Shown: positions 29,506 through 42,330, counted from the stretch's first letter. The stretch is 64,000 bases of DNA from Staphylococcus edaphicus (GCF_002614725.1 NZ_MRZN01000013.1:1-64000), one strand, 5' to 3'. Notes: generated by a model not told the origin, from the letters alone. Numbers and translations: made by a program.

Positions 29506-30405
29506 CTATTTTTCAATTCTTTCCCAGCCATGTTTGGTTAAAGTGATTTTACCACTTTCTATCGTGATAATTTTATTTTTATAAAGATGGCCAATGGCTC
29601 TTTTGAATGCACCTTTACTCATATTAAAAATTTCTTTAATTGCTTCTGGGCTTGATTTATCAGAAAAAGGTAACTCGCCTTCATATTCAACTAATAAATC
29701 AAATATGTGTTGTCCATCATCATCTAGTCTTTTATGAGCTAATGGTAAGAATGAACCGTTTAATTCGCCTTTTTCATTGTGGCCTATAATACGAACGCTT
29801 ACATTCTCCCCTAATCTTGGTTCTTGTTTACGTTCTGATTCATGAACGAATATTTTATAACCATCTTTTGATAAGAGAAAACTACCAATTCTTAATAAGC
29901 GATACGGTCTCGCTTCGATAATTTGGTTCTGTTGTTCGTTATCAAATACAGGCGTATACATTTGTTCTACGATTGTTTCCGTTGCTAAACGAGCGAACAT
30001 GTTGTTATCTCTATCTATACGTAAAGTAACAAATAATTCATCGCCTTGCACTGGCCAGACTTCTTTGACTTTTGGAAGGTCTTCCCATGGGATTAATACT
30101 TCTCTTGGTAAGCCTACATCAACATGCGCGCCATCTCTATCTGTTTTTAATACTTTTACAAAATCGTATTTATCCGTTGTTATATCTGGCATATTTTGAG
30201 TGGCAAATAATGCACCAGATCTATTTGGATAAACAAAGAAGCTATATTCTTCGCCTATTTGTAATTCATCATCGTCGCTAATTTCAGATTGGTTTAGTTT
30301 TACTTCTTCACCATTTGGTCCTTTTAATTTGTATGTGGATCCTTCTAATCCCATAACTTCAAGGAATTCTATTGAACCTACAATATCTTTTTCATCTTGG
30401 GCCAT
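29506..30405 (-). CDS. cvfB: CvfB, S1-like RNA-binding virulence regulator
   Basis: A 299-aa cytosolic protein of the CvfB/YitL family. It contains successive S1-like OB folds (about residues 8-65, 75-140 and 150-220) and a C-terminal winged-helix (from about SPEAIKEIFNMSKGAFKRAIGHL). GAHVDVGLPREVLIPWEDLP is the clearest S1 segment. In S. aureus CvfB binds RNA and affects agr-controlled exoproteins. Single gene, divergent from the ABC-F gene. Confidence 0.9.
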   Translation of the reverse strand: MAQDEKDIVGSIEFLEVMGLEGSTYKLKGPNGEEVKLNQSEISDDDELQIGEEYSFFVYPNRSGALFATQNMPDITTDKYDFVKVLKTDRDGAHVDVGLPREVLIPWEDLPKVKEVWPVQGDELFVTLRIDRDNNMFARLATETIVEQMYTPVFDNEQQNQIIEARPYRLLRIGSFLLSKDGYKIFVHESERKQEPRLGENVSVRIIGHNEKGELNGSFLPLAHKRLDDDGQHIFDLLVEYEGELPFSDKSSPEAIKEIFNMSKGAFKRAIGHLYKNKIITIESGKITLTKHGWERIEK

Positions 30406-30548
30406 ACTTTTCTCCTTCGTACTTATATTTATTCTTCTTTATTATAACATGCTATAGATAAACAAGCATCAGTCTAGCGCGAAAGCTCGAAAGTACTAGA
30501 TAAGTGTGTTATAATTTGTGCGGTAGATTAACGAAAAGGAGTAAATGC

Positions 30549-32153
30549 ATGTTACAAGTTACTGATGTAAGTTTACGATTTGGTGATCGTAAGCTATTTG
30601 AAGATGTAAATATTAAATTTACAGATGGCAATTGCTATGGATTGATTGGCGCAAATGGTGCAGGAAAATCAACGTTCTTGAAAATTTTATCTGGAGAATT
30701 AGATGCTCAAACGGGGCATGTATCTATGGGTAAAAACGAACGTCTAGCAGTATTAAAGCAAGATCACTTTGCATTTGAAGATGAACGTGTTATAGATGTA
30801 GTCATTAAAGGACATGAACGTTTATATGCTGTAATGAAAGAAAAAGATGAAATCTATATGAAGCCAGACTTCAGTGATGAAGATGGTATTAGAGCTGCTG
30901 AATTAGAAGGCGAGTTTGCAGAAATGGACGGGTGGAACGCGGAAGCAGATGCTGGTTCCCTACTTTCTGGACTTGGAATTAAAGCGGATTTACAAGATAA
31001 AACAATGTCAGAGTTAGAAAATAATCAAAAAGTAAAAGTGTTATTGGCACAAAGTCTTTTTGGCAAGCCAGACGTATTGCTACTAGATGAGCCTACCAAT
31101 GGTTTAGATATTCCTGCGATTAGTTGGTTGGAAGATTTCTTAATTAATTTTGAAAATACAGTTATAGTAGTCTCTCACGATAGACACTTTTTAAACAACG
31201 TATGTACTCACATTGCTGACTTAGATTATGGAAAGATTAAAGTTTATGTTGGTAACTATGATTTTTGGTATCAATCTAGCCAATTAGCAATGAAAATGGC
31301 ACAAGATCAAAATAAGAAAAAAGAAGAAAAAATTAAAGAGTTGCAAGATTTCGTCGCACGTTTCTCGGCTAATGCTTCTAAATCAAAACAAGCAACAAGT
31401 CGTAAAAAACAACTTGAAAAAATCGAACTTGATGATATTCAACCTTCATCACGTCGTTACCCATTCGTTAAGTTTACGCCAGAACGTGAAATTGGCAATG
31501 ATTTATTATTTGTAGAAAACCTTTCAAAAACAATTGATGGTGTGAAAGTACTAGATAACATTTCATTTACGATGGATCCTAATGACAAAGCTGTATTAAT
31601 TGGCGATAGTGAATTTGCTAAATCGACGTTATTAAAGATTCTGGCTGGTGAAATGGAACCTGATGAAGGTACAGTAAGATGGGGTGTTACTACTTCACGT
31701 AGCTACTTCCCTAAAGATAATTCAGCTTACTTTGAAGGTGTAGATATGAATTTAGTTGATTGGTTACGCCAATACGCACCTGAAGATGAACAAACTGAGA
31801 CGTTCTTACGTGGTTTCTTGGGAAGAATGCTATTCAGTGGTGAAGAAGTTAAGAAAAAAGCAAGCGTCCTTTCAGGTGGAGAGAAAGTACGTTGTATGTT
31901 AAGTAAAATGATGCTATCAAGTGCAAACGTATTGTTATTAGATGAACCTACAAATCATTTAGACTTGGAAAGTATTACTGCAGTAAATGATGGATTAAAG
32001 AACTTCAAAGGTTCAATCATCTTTACTTCATATGATTTTGAGTTTATCAATACAATAGCAAATCGTGTCATTGATTTAAACCCTGCTGGTGCAGTTTCTA
32101 AAGAAATCTCATACGAAGCATATTTAGAAGAATCTGGTGTTTTATCTAAATAA
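30549..32153 (+). CDS. ABC-F family ATPase (YkpA/YbiT type)
   Basis: A 534-aa soluble protein with two ATPase domains and no membrane part, as in ribosome-associated ABC-F factors. Domain 1: Walker A GANGAGKST, Walker B LLLDEPTNGLD, and a degenerate signature ELENNQKVKVL. A lysine-rich helical linker (about residues 245-300) corresponds to the P-site-reaching arm. Domain 2: Walker A GDSEFAKST, signature LSGGEKVR, Walker B LLLDEPTNHLD. The ATG at 30549 follows AAGGAG. Likely acts on the translating ribosome; not a drug-resistance class by sequence. Confidence 0.88.
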   Translation: MLQVTDVSLRFGDRKLFEDVNIKFTDGNCYGLIGANGAGKSTFLKILSGELDAQTGHVSMGKNERLAVLKQDHFAFEDERVIDVVIKGHERLYAVMKEKDEIYMKPDFSDEDGIRAAELEGEFAEMDGWNAEADAGSLLSGLGIKADLQDKTMSELENNQKVKVLLAQSLFGKPDVLLLDEPTNGLDIPAISWLEDFLINFENTVIVVSHDRHFLNNVCTHIADLDYGKIKVYVGNYDFWYQSSQLAMKMAQDQNKKKEEKIKELQDFVARFSANASKSKQATSRKKQLEKIELDDIQPSSRRYPFVKFTPEREIGNDLLFVENLSKTIDGVKVLDNISFTMDPNDKAVLIGDSEFAKSTLLKILAGEMEPDEGTVRWGVTTSRSYFPKDNSAYFEGVDMNLVDWLRQYAPEDEQTETFLRGFLGRMLFSGEEVKKKASVLSGGEKVRCMLSKMMLSSANVLLLDEPTNHLDLESITAVNDGLKNFKGSIIFTSYDFEFINTIANRVIDLNPAGAVSKEISYEAYLEESGVLSK

Positions 32154-32178
32154 TCAGCAGTTTATTAAACTGGGAATT

Positions 32179-32218
32179 GGGCAAAAATCTAAACTTATTA
32201 AAAAGATTTTGTCGCCCC
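32179..32218 (+). repeat. Intergenic hairpin repeat (GGGC-AAAATCT type)
   Basis: GGGCAAAAATCT pairs with AGATTTTGTCGCCC. Related bases occur in the pstS-pstC hairpin (28045-28121). Lies just after the ABC-F gene. Confidence 0.5.
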
Positions 32219-32250
32219 CCACGGCAAATATGACTAGAATTGAAAAATAT

Positions 32251-32295
32251 AAACAGAGGCTGGGACGAACCAATGATGTCCTAGCCTCTGTTTTA
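32251..32295 (+). terminator. Terminator after the ABC-F gene; member of a repeat family
   Basis: AAACAGAGGCTGGGAC pairs with GTCCTAGCCTCTGTTT, then T residues. The loop and stem recur inverted at 47393-47427, and in part at 51786-51828. Confidence 0.88.
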
Positions 32296-32459
32296 TTATC
32301 TAACACCTAACCTACTCTGGTTGATATTATTTTAGTATAAATTGATTGATGTACTGCGCCTTTTAATTATCTAACCAGCATTTTATAGGCCGATCGCTTT
32401 AAAAAGCATTTTTAGAATTATATAATCATAATTAATTAAATTATAGGAGGAATGTTTAA

Positions 32460-33290
32460 ATGGACAATTTAAATATGCTTGATGGACAAGTAATACCCCA
32501 AATTGGATTTGGTACATATAAACTTAATGGGTCACATGGTGCCTTTGCCATTACAAATGCTTTGAATCAAGGTTATCGATTATTAGATACGGCATATAAT
32601 TATGAAAACGAAGGCACTGTGGGTAAAGCTATTGAAAATAGTCATGTCACAAGAGATCAAGTAATTATAACTTCAAAATTACCTGGTCGTTATCATGACT
32701 ATGATGCAGCTATGGTTGCCATCCAAGAATCCATTTATCGCTTAGGCGTTGATTATTTAGATTTATATTTAATTCATTGGCCTAATCCTAAGCAAGGGAA
32801 ATTTGTAGAAGCATGGCAAGCTATGGTTGATGCTCAAAAATCTGGTCTTATTAAATCAATTGGAGTCTGTAACTTCTTACCTGAGCATATCGAAACATTA
32901 GAAAAAGAAACGGGAGTATTGCCTGTAGTTAACCAAATTGAATTACATCCATATTTTAATCAACAAGATATGGTTGCGTTCCATAATGAAAAAGGGATTA
33001 TTACACAGGCATGGAGTCCATTAGGACGAGCTTCTGAGGTGATTAATGATAAGGACGTTGCAGTCATTGCTGAAAAATATAATAAAACGATTCCTCAAAT
33101 TATACTGAAATGGCATGTACAAAACGGTGTCGTCCCTATCCCTAAGTCAACATCTATTGCACGACAAATTCAAAATAAAGATGTGTTTGATTTTACATTA
33201 GAACAACAAGATATCGATAAAATTAACAAATTGACACAACAAAATGGTCGATTAAAAGGTCAAGATCCAGCCACTTATGAAGAATTTTAA
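32460..33290 (+). CDS. Aldo/keto reductase
   Basis: A 276-aa NADPH-dependent reductase. The AKR tetrad is visible: Asp and Tyr in LLDTAYNYENE (about residues 43-53), Lys in IITSKLPG, His in YLIHWPNP. Cofactor-binding segments are VNQIELHPYF, WSPLGRA and PIPKSTSIARQ. Length is typical for Firmicute AKR5-like enzymes acting on small aldehydes or ketones. TAGGAGG precedes the ATG. It stands between the ABC-F gene and the lysine operon and is not obviously related to either. Confidence 0.9.
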   Translation: MDNLNMLDGQVIPQIGFGTYKLNGSHGAFAITNALNQGYRLLDTAYNYENEGTVGKAIENSHVTRDQVIITSKLPGRYHDYDAAMVAIQESIYRLGVDYLDLYLIHWPNPKQGKFVEAWQAMVDAQKSGLIKSIGVCNFLPEHIETLEKETGVLPVVNQIELHPYFNQQDMVAFHNEKGIITQAWSPLGRASEVINDKDVAVIAEKYNKTIPQIILKWHVQNGVVPIPKSTSIARQIQNKDVFDFTLEQQDIDKINKLTQQNGRLKGQDPATYEEF

Positions 33291-33424
33291 GGGATTGATT
33301 TATGTTTACAGTAAGGAAAAAGCACAATAGCACATCAAAAGTGTGTGATTTTACATTTCCGAGGTAAAAAGTATGTTTTAAATGTCATATTTTTCAGTAA
33401 ATTTAAAAAATTAGTGAAAAGCGG

Positions 33425-33453
33425 TTTACAGTACATATATGCCTATGTATAAT
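33425..33453 (+). promoter_or_regulatory. Lysine operon promoter
   Basis: TTTACA (33425-33430), a 17-bp spacer and a perfect TATAAT (33448-33453), about 30 bp before the riboswitch. Confidence 0.85.
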
Positions 33454-33477
33454 ATGAAACATAAACAAAAATTAAAT

Positions 33478-33700
33478 AAGTTTTTGATGAGGCGCATCAA
33501 TCATTAGTAAAAATTAGAAGAACCTGACTGCTAGCAGCTAATTTTGAAAGGGTGAGATGCCGAAACAGTTATAATAGCAGCTTATAACACGTTGGACTTT
33601 ATGGTTAAGAGCTAAGAGTCTGTCATTATTTTAAAATAATGGAGTGCATCACTTGTATATATATTATAGAACAGGTTCGCATTCCGGACTTGTTCTTTTT
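33478..33700 (+). promoter_or_regulatory. Lysine riboswitch (L-box) with terminator
   Basis: Characteristic L-box segments are in order: GATGAGGCGCATCA and TTAGTAA (33485-33510), AGAAGAACCTGA (33517 on), GAAAGGGTGAGATGCCGAAAC (33546-33566, shown for position; key core GATGCCGAAA), GTTGGAC, and the closing GGAGTGCATCAC. The expression platform is a hairpin, GAACA...TGTTC (33669-33695), followed by TTTTTTAT. Lysine binding would favour termination before lysC. Confidence 0.93.
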
Positions 33701-33744
33701 TATATTACTGTGATTCTCCCCTATTCAATGAGGAGGATATAGAT

Positions 33745-34947
33745 TTGGAAAGAAGTGTTTTGAAGTTTGGAGGCTCTTCAGTTAGTGATTTTACTAAAAT
33801 TAAAAATATAGCTGAGATGCTCAGTTTAAGAATTCAACAAGGAGAACAACTTATTGTGGTCGTAAGTGCTATGGGTAAAACGACTGATGAATTGATGGCA
33901 AATGTTTCAACATTAACGACTAGTCCAAAAGATCAGGAATTAGCACTCTTACTAACTACTGGAGAACAACAAACCGTTTCGTATTTATCAATGGTATTGA
34001 ATGACATTGGGATTAATGCTAAAGCGATGACAGGTTATCAAGCTGGTATTAAAACAGTCGGTCATCATTTGAAAAGTCGCATAGCGGAAATTAATCCAAA
34101 CACATTTGAACAGGCTTTTGAGGAAAATGATGTACTTGTTGTCGCGGGTTTCCAAGGGATTAATGATGCATTAGAGGTAACTACATTAGGACGTGGTGGT
34201 TCTGATACGACTGCCGTGGCGTTGGCAGCTAGTAATAATACACCATGTGAGATATATACAGATGTGGATGGCGTTTATGCTACGGACCCCCGCGTATATA
34301 AAAAAGCGAAACGTCTTGATTATGTATCTTATGAAGAAATGATGGAAATGAGTGCATTAGGTGCCGGAGTGTTAGAAACGAGAAGTGTTGAATTAGCAAA
34401 TAACTATAATATCCCCCTATATTTAGGTAGAACTTTATCAAATGTGAAAGGAACTTGGATTATGTCTCAAACAGAAATTTTAGAGAAAAAAGCCGTCACG
34501 GGTGTTGCATTAGATACTCATATGATGCATGTTACAATTAGTTACCCCTTGCCTGATAATAAATTACTTACAGAATTGTTTAGTAAATTAGAAGAAGGTG
34601 CTGTGAATGTAGATATGATTTCTCAAATTGTTAATTTAGAAGGCTTGCAAATGTCTTTTACAATTAAGGACACAGATGTAGCACAGATTTCATCTATTCT
34701 AGACATATTAAAAGAAAGTTTTAGCGCTTTAGATTTTAAAATAAACGAGGACTACGTTAAACTTTCTCTAATTGGATCTGGTATGAGAGATATGTCAGGC
34801 GTTGCTTCAAAAGCATTTATTACCTTGATTGAAAATAATATATCGTTTTATCAAACAACAACATCAGAAATTAGTATTTCATGTGTGATTGATGCCAATA
34901 ACGGTGAACGTGCTGTACAGACATTATATGAAGTGTTTGATATCTGA
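33745..34947 (+). CDS. lysC: Aspartokinase
   Basis: A 400-aa kinase phosphorylating aspartate, entry to the lysine/DAP branch. The N-terminal KFGGSSVSDFTKI, GRGGSDTTAVALA and TDVDGVYATDPR are kinase motifs; the C-terminal 130 residues hold two ACT domains (MMHVTISYPLP and YVKLSLIGSGM). It starts with TTG behind GAGGAGG. First gene behind the lysine riboswitch, so controlled by lysine at the RNA level. Confidence 0.95.
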   Translation: MERSVLKFGGSSVSDFTKIKNIAEMLSLRIQQGEQLIVVVSAMGKTTDELMANVSTLTTSPKDQELALLLTTGEQQTVSYLSMVLNDIGINAKAMTGYQAGIKTVGHHLKSRIAEINPNTFEQAFEENDVLVVAGFQGINDALEVTTLGRGGSDTTAVALAASNNTPCEIYTDVDGVYATDPRVYKKAKRLDYVSYEEMMEMSALGAGVLETRSVELANNYNIPLYLGRTLSNVKGTWIMSQTEILEKKAVTGVALDTHMMHVTISYPLPDNKLLTELFSKLEEGAVNVDMISQIVNLEGLQMSFTIKDTDVAQISSILDILKESFSALDFKINEDYVKLSLIGSGMRDMSGVASKAFITLIENNISFYQTTTSEISISCVIDANNGERAVQTLYEVFDI

Positions 34948-34997
34948 ATTTTCATAATTTTTAAAATTAACTAAAATAAAAATGGAGTGTTTTGTAT

Positions 34998-37595
<2,598 letters not shown>

Positions 37596-37617
37596 ACCCT
37601 AAGGAGCGAATTTAATT

Positions 37618-38337
37618 ATGGTACAACATTTAACGGCAGAAGAAATAATTCAATATATAAGTGATGCAAAAAAATCTACACCACTTAAAGTATACATCAA
37701 TGGCGATTTTGAGGATGTAGTATTCCCTAATAACTTTAAAGTATTTGGTTCATCGGATTCTAAAGTTATTTTTTGTGAAGCAGAGGATTGGAAACCATTT
37801 TATGAGTCTAATCAATCTGTTATTAAGGATGTTGAAGTTGAAATGGATCGTCGAAACTCAGCAATTCCGTTAAAAGATTTAACGAATACGAATGCACGTA
37901 TAGAACCCGGTGCATTTATTCGTGAACAAGCTACAATTGAGGATGGTGCTGTAATCATGATGGGTGCGACAATTAATATTGGTGCAGTTGTTGGAGAAGG
38001 CACAATGGTTGATATGAATGCAACATTGGGTGGTCGTGCTACAACAGGCAAAAATGTACATGTTGGTGCAGGATCAGTGTTAGCTGGCGTTATAGAACCA
38101 CCAAGTGCGTCACCTGTTATCATTGAGGATGATGTTCTTATCGGAGCGAATGCAGTAATTCTCGAAGGTGTACGTGTAGGTGCTGGTGCAATTGTGGCTG
38201 CTGGCGCAATCGTAACGCAAGATGTTCCTGCAGGTGCAGTAGTTGCCGGTACGCCAGCTAAAGTAATTAAACAAACAAGTGAAGTTGAAGATTCAAAACG
38301 TGAAATCGTTTCAGCGTTAAGAAAATTAAATGACTAG
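37618..38337 (+). CDS. dapD: Tetrahydrodipicolinate N-acetyltransferase
   Basis: A 239-aa acyltransferase (DapH type) that makes N-acetyl-2-amino-6-oxopimelate, committing the cell to the acetylase variant of DAP synthesis. The left-handed beta helix of hexapeptide repeats runs from about residue 90 to 205 ([21 protein letters not shown] onward), with [18 protein letters not shown] forming the substrate loop. AAGGAGCG ribosome site. A structured RNA follows before the next gene. Confidence 0.95.
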   Translation: MVQHLTAEEIIQYISDAKKSTPLKVYINGDFEDVVFPNNFKVFGSSDSKVIFCEAEDWKPFYESNQSVIKDVEVEMDRRNSAIPLKDLTNTNARIEPGAFIREQATIEDGAVIMMGATINIGAVVGEGTMVDMNATLGGRATTGKNVHVGAGSVLAGVIEPPSASPVIIEDDVLIGANAVILEGVRVGAGAIVAAGAIVTQDVPAGAVVAGTPAKVIKQTSEVEDSKREIVSALRKLND

Positions 38338-38422
38338 TTTGGAAATTTAATGCGTTTTGAATGATGGTTATGACTGCATGTCATGTATATCAAATAAAGA
38401 CATGTTAATCATTTTAACAATG

Positions 38423-38530
38423 TAGGAGGTTTAGACGAGGCACTATATTTTTGCTATGATGTCTCTGTTTATCAAAGGTTTGGTGCTATATTGCCCTATT
38501 ATTTGATAAGTTTGTCTAGCCTCCTATTTT
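38423..38530 (+). ncRNA. Possible three-way-junction RNA/terminator between dapD and the deacetylase gene
   Basis: Three helices nest cleanly. P1: TAGGAGG-TTTAGAC (38423-38436) with GTCTA-CCTCCTA (38514-38526). P2: GAGGCA (38437-38442) with TGTCTC (38460-38465). P3: TTATCAAA (38469-38476) with TTTGATAA (38502-38509). P1 is followed by TTTTCAT. It could end part of the dap transcripts, or be a processed RNA; it buries an AGGAGG that would otherwise look like a ribosome site. Confidence 0.55.
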
Positions 38531-38622
38531 CATACTAATAACAAATGACTAGTATACATATTAAGTTGAATTTTTATTTTTATAAACTGCATTAATATAT
38601 TAACTTGAAGGATTTGATAATA

Positions 38623-39777
38623 ATGAATGAGTTGGAATTTGTAACAGATCACAGACGTTATTTACATATGCACCCGGAATTAAGTTTACATGAGTATGAA
38701 ACAACCAATTATATTGTTCGTTTTTTAGAAGCATTAGGTATTCAATATGAACGTCCATTAGATACTGGTGTAATTGCTTATTTATCTGGAAATGGTGCAC
38801 ATACAATCGCATATCGCGCTGACATCGATGCGTTACCCATCTTTGAAGAAAATGATGTTCCATACAGAAGCACAGTTGATCATGTCATGCATGCTTGTGG
38901 TCATGATGGACATACAACTGCCCTAATGCTATTTGTGAAGCGCTGTAAAATAATGGCAGATAAAAGCGAACTTCCTCAAAATATTGTATTTATATTTCAA
39001 CCTGCTGAAGAAACAGGTGGAGGTGCGAATCGTTTGATACGTGCAGGTGCATTCGATAAATACCCTATTGAATCGGTTTTTGGTGTACATGTTATGCCAT
39101 TTGAAAATGAAGGTCGTGTTGTGATTAGAGATGAAGAAATGACAGCGAGTGCTACTGAATATAGATTTTATTTGCATGGTCTTTCTAGTCACGTTGCGGA
39201 TAAAGAACAAGGTCATTCGTGTGGCGAAGCCTTACAGCATGTATTAACACAAGTAGGACAAATTCAACAATACCATTTAAATGGTTTGAAACGAAACATT
39301 GTACATATGGGTCACTTTGAAGCTGGAGAGGCTATCAATACGGTTCCAAGTAATGGATATTTAGAAGGTACGATTCGAACATATGACGTAAAAGATTTAG
39401 AAATAGTAAAACAGCAAATGACTAAAATTAGCGAAAGTGTGAAATTATTATTTAATGTAGACTGCGAAGTAAAATTCGAAGAAGGATATCCACCTACATA
39501 TAATGATCCTCAATTAAGAAAACACGTTGAAAATGGCTTAGTAAATGCTGAGTTTGAAGTAATTGATAAACCTACGCCATACTTATTTGGGGAAGATTTT
39601 AGTTTCTATAGCCAAATTGCACCAAGCTATTTTGTATTTGTGGGTGTTCGTGACGAAACACAAGGATTTGTTACCGGTTTACATACATCCCATTTGAATT
39701 TTAATGAATCTATATTGATACGAATTGCTGATTACTATGAACAAATATTAAAATCATATAGCGAGGTGCAATCGTAA
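38623..39777 (+). CDS. M20 amidohydrolase, probable N-acetyl-diaminopimelate deacetylase
   Basis: A 384-aa M20D metallohydrolase (often labelled hippurate hydrolase, hipO). Metal ligands: [10 protein letters not shown] (about residue 90), the Glu pair in [10 protein letters not shown], and HTSHLN near the end; [10 protein letters not shown] and [13 protein letters not shown] are family blocks. In the dap operon it should remove acetate from N-acetyl-LL-DAP. ATG 38623 ([13 protein letters not shown]) is favoured over an upstream TTG. Overlaps the racemase gene by 1 bp (TAATG). Confidence 0.85.
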   Translation: MNELEFVTDHRRYLHMHPELSLHEYETTNYIVRFLEALGIQYERPLDTGVIAYLSGNGAHTIAYRADIDALPIFEENDVPYRSTVDHVMHACGHDGHTTALMLFVKRCKIMADKSELPQNIVFIFQPAEETGGGANRLIRAGAFDKYPIESVFGVHVMPFENEGRVVIRDEEMTASATEYRFYLHGLSSHVADKEQGHSCGEALQHVLTQVGQIQQYHLNGLKRNIVHMGHFEAGEAINTVPSNGYLEGTIRTYDVKDLEIVKQQMTKISESVKLLFNVDCEVKFEEGYPPTYNDPQLRKHVENGLVNAEFEVIDKPTPYLFGEDFSFYSQIAPSYFVFVGVRDETQGFVTGLHTSHLNFNESILIRIADYYEQILKSYSEVQS

Positions 39778-40850
39778 TGACAGCCATATGGTCCGTGAAT
39801 CGACAGCTATTTAGAAAAAATGCTGAACATGTGAAGCAAAACAACTCAATCATGGCAGTAGTGAAAAATAATGCTTATCACTATGGACTTGAGTTTGCAG
39901 TTGAACAATTTTTAAACATTGGCATTGATACTTTCAGTACCACTTCACTTAAAGAAGCAATTCGTATACGTAACATAGCGCCAAATGCAACCATTTTTTT
40001 AATGAATGCAGTTAATGAATTCGATAAAATACGTCAACATCATATTCAGATGACATTGCCTTCCCTTTCCTTTTATTATGAAAATATTAATGAACTATAC
40101 GACATAGAAGTTCACTTAGAATATGAAAATTTATTACATCGATCCGGTTTTAAAACAATTGAAGAAATAAAAGAAGTGCTACAACATCATACTCAGAATA
40201 ATAATAAACGAAAAATGTGTATTAAAGGCTTATGGACCCACTTTGGTTATGCAGATGAATTTGACGTTTCAGAGTATGATACAGAACGCACATCGTGGTT
40301 GAGCGTTGTAAATACATTGCTGGATGAAGGTTATCATTTCGACATGATTCATGCCCAAAATAGTGCGAGTTATTATCGTGAACAGGGTGTATTATCTAAC
40401 CATACACATGCGCGTGTAGGTATCGCATTGTATGGTTCAAGGCCTTATAAATCGATAAGTGAATTTGACATACAACAATCTTTGACAGTTAAAGGTAATG
40501 TAATTCAAGTGCGCGAAGTCAATGCGGGTGATTTTTGTGGTTATAGCTTTGCTTTTGAAGCGACTAAAAATAATACTAAATTAGCAGTAGTTGATATTGG
40601 CTATGGAGACGGTATACTCAAAGCAAGAGCGCAACATGAAGCATTGATAAATAACAAGCGTTACCCTATTCGAGCACTTATGATGAGTCATATGTTTGTA
40701 GAAGTTGATGATAGTGTTAATGCACAAGATGAAGTGATACTATATAATAACAATATGCGCGTCGATGAATTTACTTTTAAAGGTGTTGGCGCTAATTCAG
40801 AACAATTAAGTGCAATGAATCATGACTCATTAATAAAGGAGTATAGATAA
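39777..40850 (+). CDS. Alanine racemase family protein of the lysine operon
   Basis: A 357-aa fold-III PLP enzyme, paralogue of housekeeping Alr and often called alr2 in staphylococci. PLP Lys is in [11 protein letters not shown] (about residue 30); [11 protein letters not shown] and [11 protein letters not shown] are conserved; the catalytic Tyr of the partner subunit appears in GYSFAF. N-terminus is about ten residues shorter than usual. Its place between the deacetylase and lysA suggests a role with lysine or DAP stereochemistry rather than D-alanine, but sequence cannot settle that. Confidence 0.85.
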   Translation: MTAIWSVNRQLFRKNAEHVKQNNSIMAVVKNNAYHYGLEFAVEQFLNIGIDTFSTTSLKEAIRIRNIAPNATIFLMNAVNEFDKIRQHHIQMTLPSLSFYYENINELYDIEVHLEYENLLHRSGFKTIEEIKEVLQHHTQNNNKRKMCIKGLWTHFGYADEFDVSEYDTERTSWLSVVNTLLDEGYHFDMIHAQNSASYYREQGVLSNHTHARVGIALYGSRPYKSISEFDIQQSLTVKGNVIQVREVNAGDFCGYSFAFEATKNNTKLAVVDIGYGDGILKARAQHEALINNKRYPIRALMMSHMFVEVDDSVNAQDEVILYNNNMRVDEFTFKGVGANSEQLSAMNHDSLIKEYR

Positions 40851-40853
40851 AAT

Positions 40854-42119
40854 ATGGTAGTAGAATATAATGACAATGGTGAACTTACAATGGGAGGTAC
40901 GAGCCTAAAAACGATAGCGCAGAGTTTTGGAACGCCTACTTTTGTTTATGATGAAGTACAAATTAGAAATCAAATGAGACGTTATCATGAAGCGTTTAAA
41001 CAAAGTGGACTGAATTATAATATTTCATATGCTTCTAAAGCATTTACTTGTTTACAAATGGTTAAATTAGTACAAGAAGAAGGACTCGAATTAGATGTGG
41101 TATCTGAAGGAGAACTGTACACAGCATTAGAAGCTGGATTTGAGTCACAACATATACATTTTCACGGCAACAATAAAACGAAGCATGAAATTCAATATGC
41201 TTTAGAAAGTAAGGTTGGCTATATTGTTATTGATTCATTAGAAGAAATAGACCTTATTGAGCGATATGCGAGTGAAGAAGTCAATGTAGTTATTAGATTA
41301 AATCCAGGTGTTGAAGCACATACTCATGAATTTATACAAACAGGACAAGAAGATAGTAAATTTGGACTATCCATTAAACACGGCTTGGCAATACAAGGTG
41401 TTGAAAAAGTAAGTAATTCTAAAAAGTTAAAACTTAAAGGTGTTCACTTCCATGTCGGTTCGCAAATAGAAGGAACTGAGGCAATGATTGAAACAGCTAA
41501 TATTGTTATCAAATGGTTAAAAGAAAATGATATCCAAGTTGATTTGATTAATCTAGGCGGTGGCTTTGGCATTAAATATGTTGAGGAGGACATCAGCTTC
41601 CCTATTGAAGAGGGTATTTCTGAAATTACTTCTGCTATAAAGGCAATTGCTGAAGAAACAGAATATCCAGTGCCTGAAATTGGTATTGAACCTGGTCGTT
41701 CAATTGTAGGTGAAGCGGGTATCACTTTATATGAAGTTGGAACAATCAAGGAAATCCCACAAGTTAACAAATACGTCTCAATCGATGGTGGCATGAGTGA
41801 CCATATTAGAACATCGTTATATGATGCGAAATATGAAGCGTTATTAGTCAATAGAAATGATCCTAAAGACGAGACGGTAACAATTGCTGGTAAATTGTGT
41901 GAATCTGGCGATATTATTATCAAAGATGCCAAAATACCTAGTACAGTTCGACGTGGAGATTATTTAGCTATCTTATCTACAGGTGCATATCACTACTCTA
42001 TGGCTTCTAATTACAATCAAATGCAGAAACCCTCTGTTTTTTTCTTGAAAGATGGTAAAGCAAGAGAAGTCGTTAAGCGTCAGTCATTACGCCAATTAAT
42101 CATAAACGATACTAAATAA
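40854..42119 (+). CDS. lysA: Diaminopimelate decarboxylase
   Basis: A 421-aa PLP enzyme making L-lysine from meso-DAP. PLP Lys is in SYASKAFTC (about residue 61); HVGSQIEG, NLGGGFGIKY, EPGRSIVGEAG and the partner-subunit CESGDI complete the site. Starts 3 bp after the racemase stop. Last gene of the lysine operon; the operon ends in a strong terminator. Confidence 0.96.
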   Translation: MVVEYNDNGELTMGGTSLKTIAQSFGTPTFVYDEVQIRNQMRRYHEAFKQSGLNYNISYASKAFTCLQMVKLVQEEGLELDVVSEGELYTALEAGFESQHIHFHGNNKTKHEIQYALESKVGYIVIDSLEEIDLIERYASEEVNVVIRLNPGVEAHTHEFIQTGQEDSKFGLSIKHGLAIQGVEKVSNSKKLKLKGVHFHVGSQIEGTEAMIETANIVIKWLKENDIQVDLINLGGGFGIKYVEEDISFPIEEGISEITSAIKAIAEETEYPVPEIGIEPGRSIVGEAGITLYEVGTIKEIPQVNKYVSIDGGMSDHIRTSLYDAKYEALLVNRNDPKDETVTIAGKLCESGDIIIKDAKIPSTVRRGDYLAILSTGAYHYSMASNYNQMQKPSVFFLKDGKAREVVKRQSLRQLIINDTK

Positions 42120-42120
42120 A

Positions 42121-42162
42121 AAGATAGCTGTGTTTCACTTAGGAAACACAGCTATCTTTTTT
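42121..42162 (+). terminator. Lysine operon terminator
   Basis: Perfect 15-bp arms AAGATAGCTGTGTTT and AAACACAGCTATCTT, then TTTTTTA. Confidence 0.93.
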
Positions 42163-42231
42163 ATATTGATATAACGCAATTAAAAATATCAATTATGTTA
42201 CCGAATCTAGTAATTACGACATACATTTAAA

Positions 42232-42249
42232 GTCTTCTTATAAGAAGAC
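42232..42249. repeat. Perfect 18-bp palindrome
   Basis: GTCTTCTTATAAGAAGAC, between the lysA terminator and the cspA terminator. No T-run follows on either strand; role unknown. Confidence 0.6.
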
Positions 42250-42280
42250 GTAGCTTAATAGTTAAAAATTTCTACAAAAA

Positions 42281-42306
42281 AAAAAGAACCTTTAACAAGG
42301 TTCTTT
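42281..42306 (-). terminator. cspA terminator
   Basis: On the minus strand AAAGAACCTTGTTAAAGGTTC, followed by ten T residues. Confidence 0.88.
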
Positions 42307-42330
42307 AGATAAGTCAATATTGCATCTATA

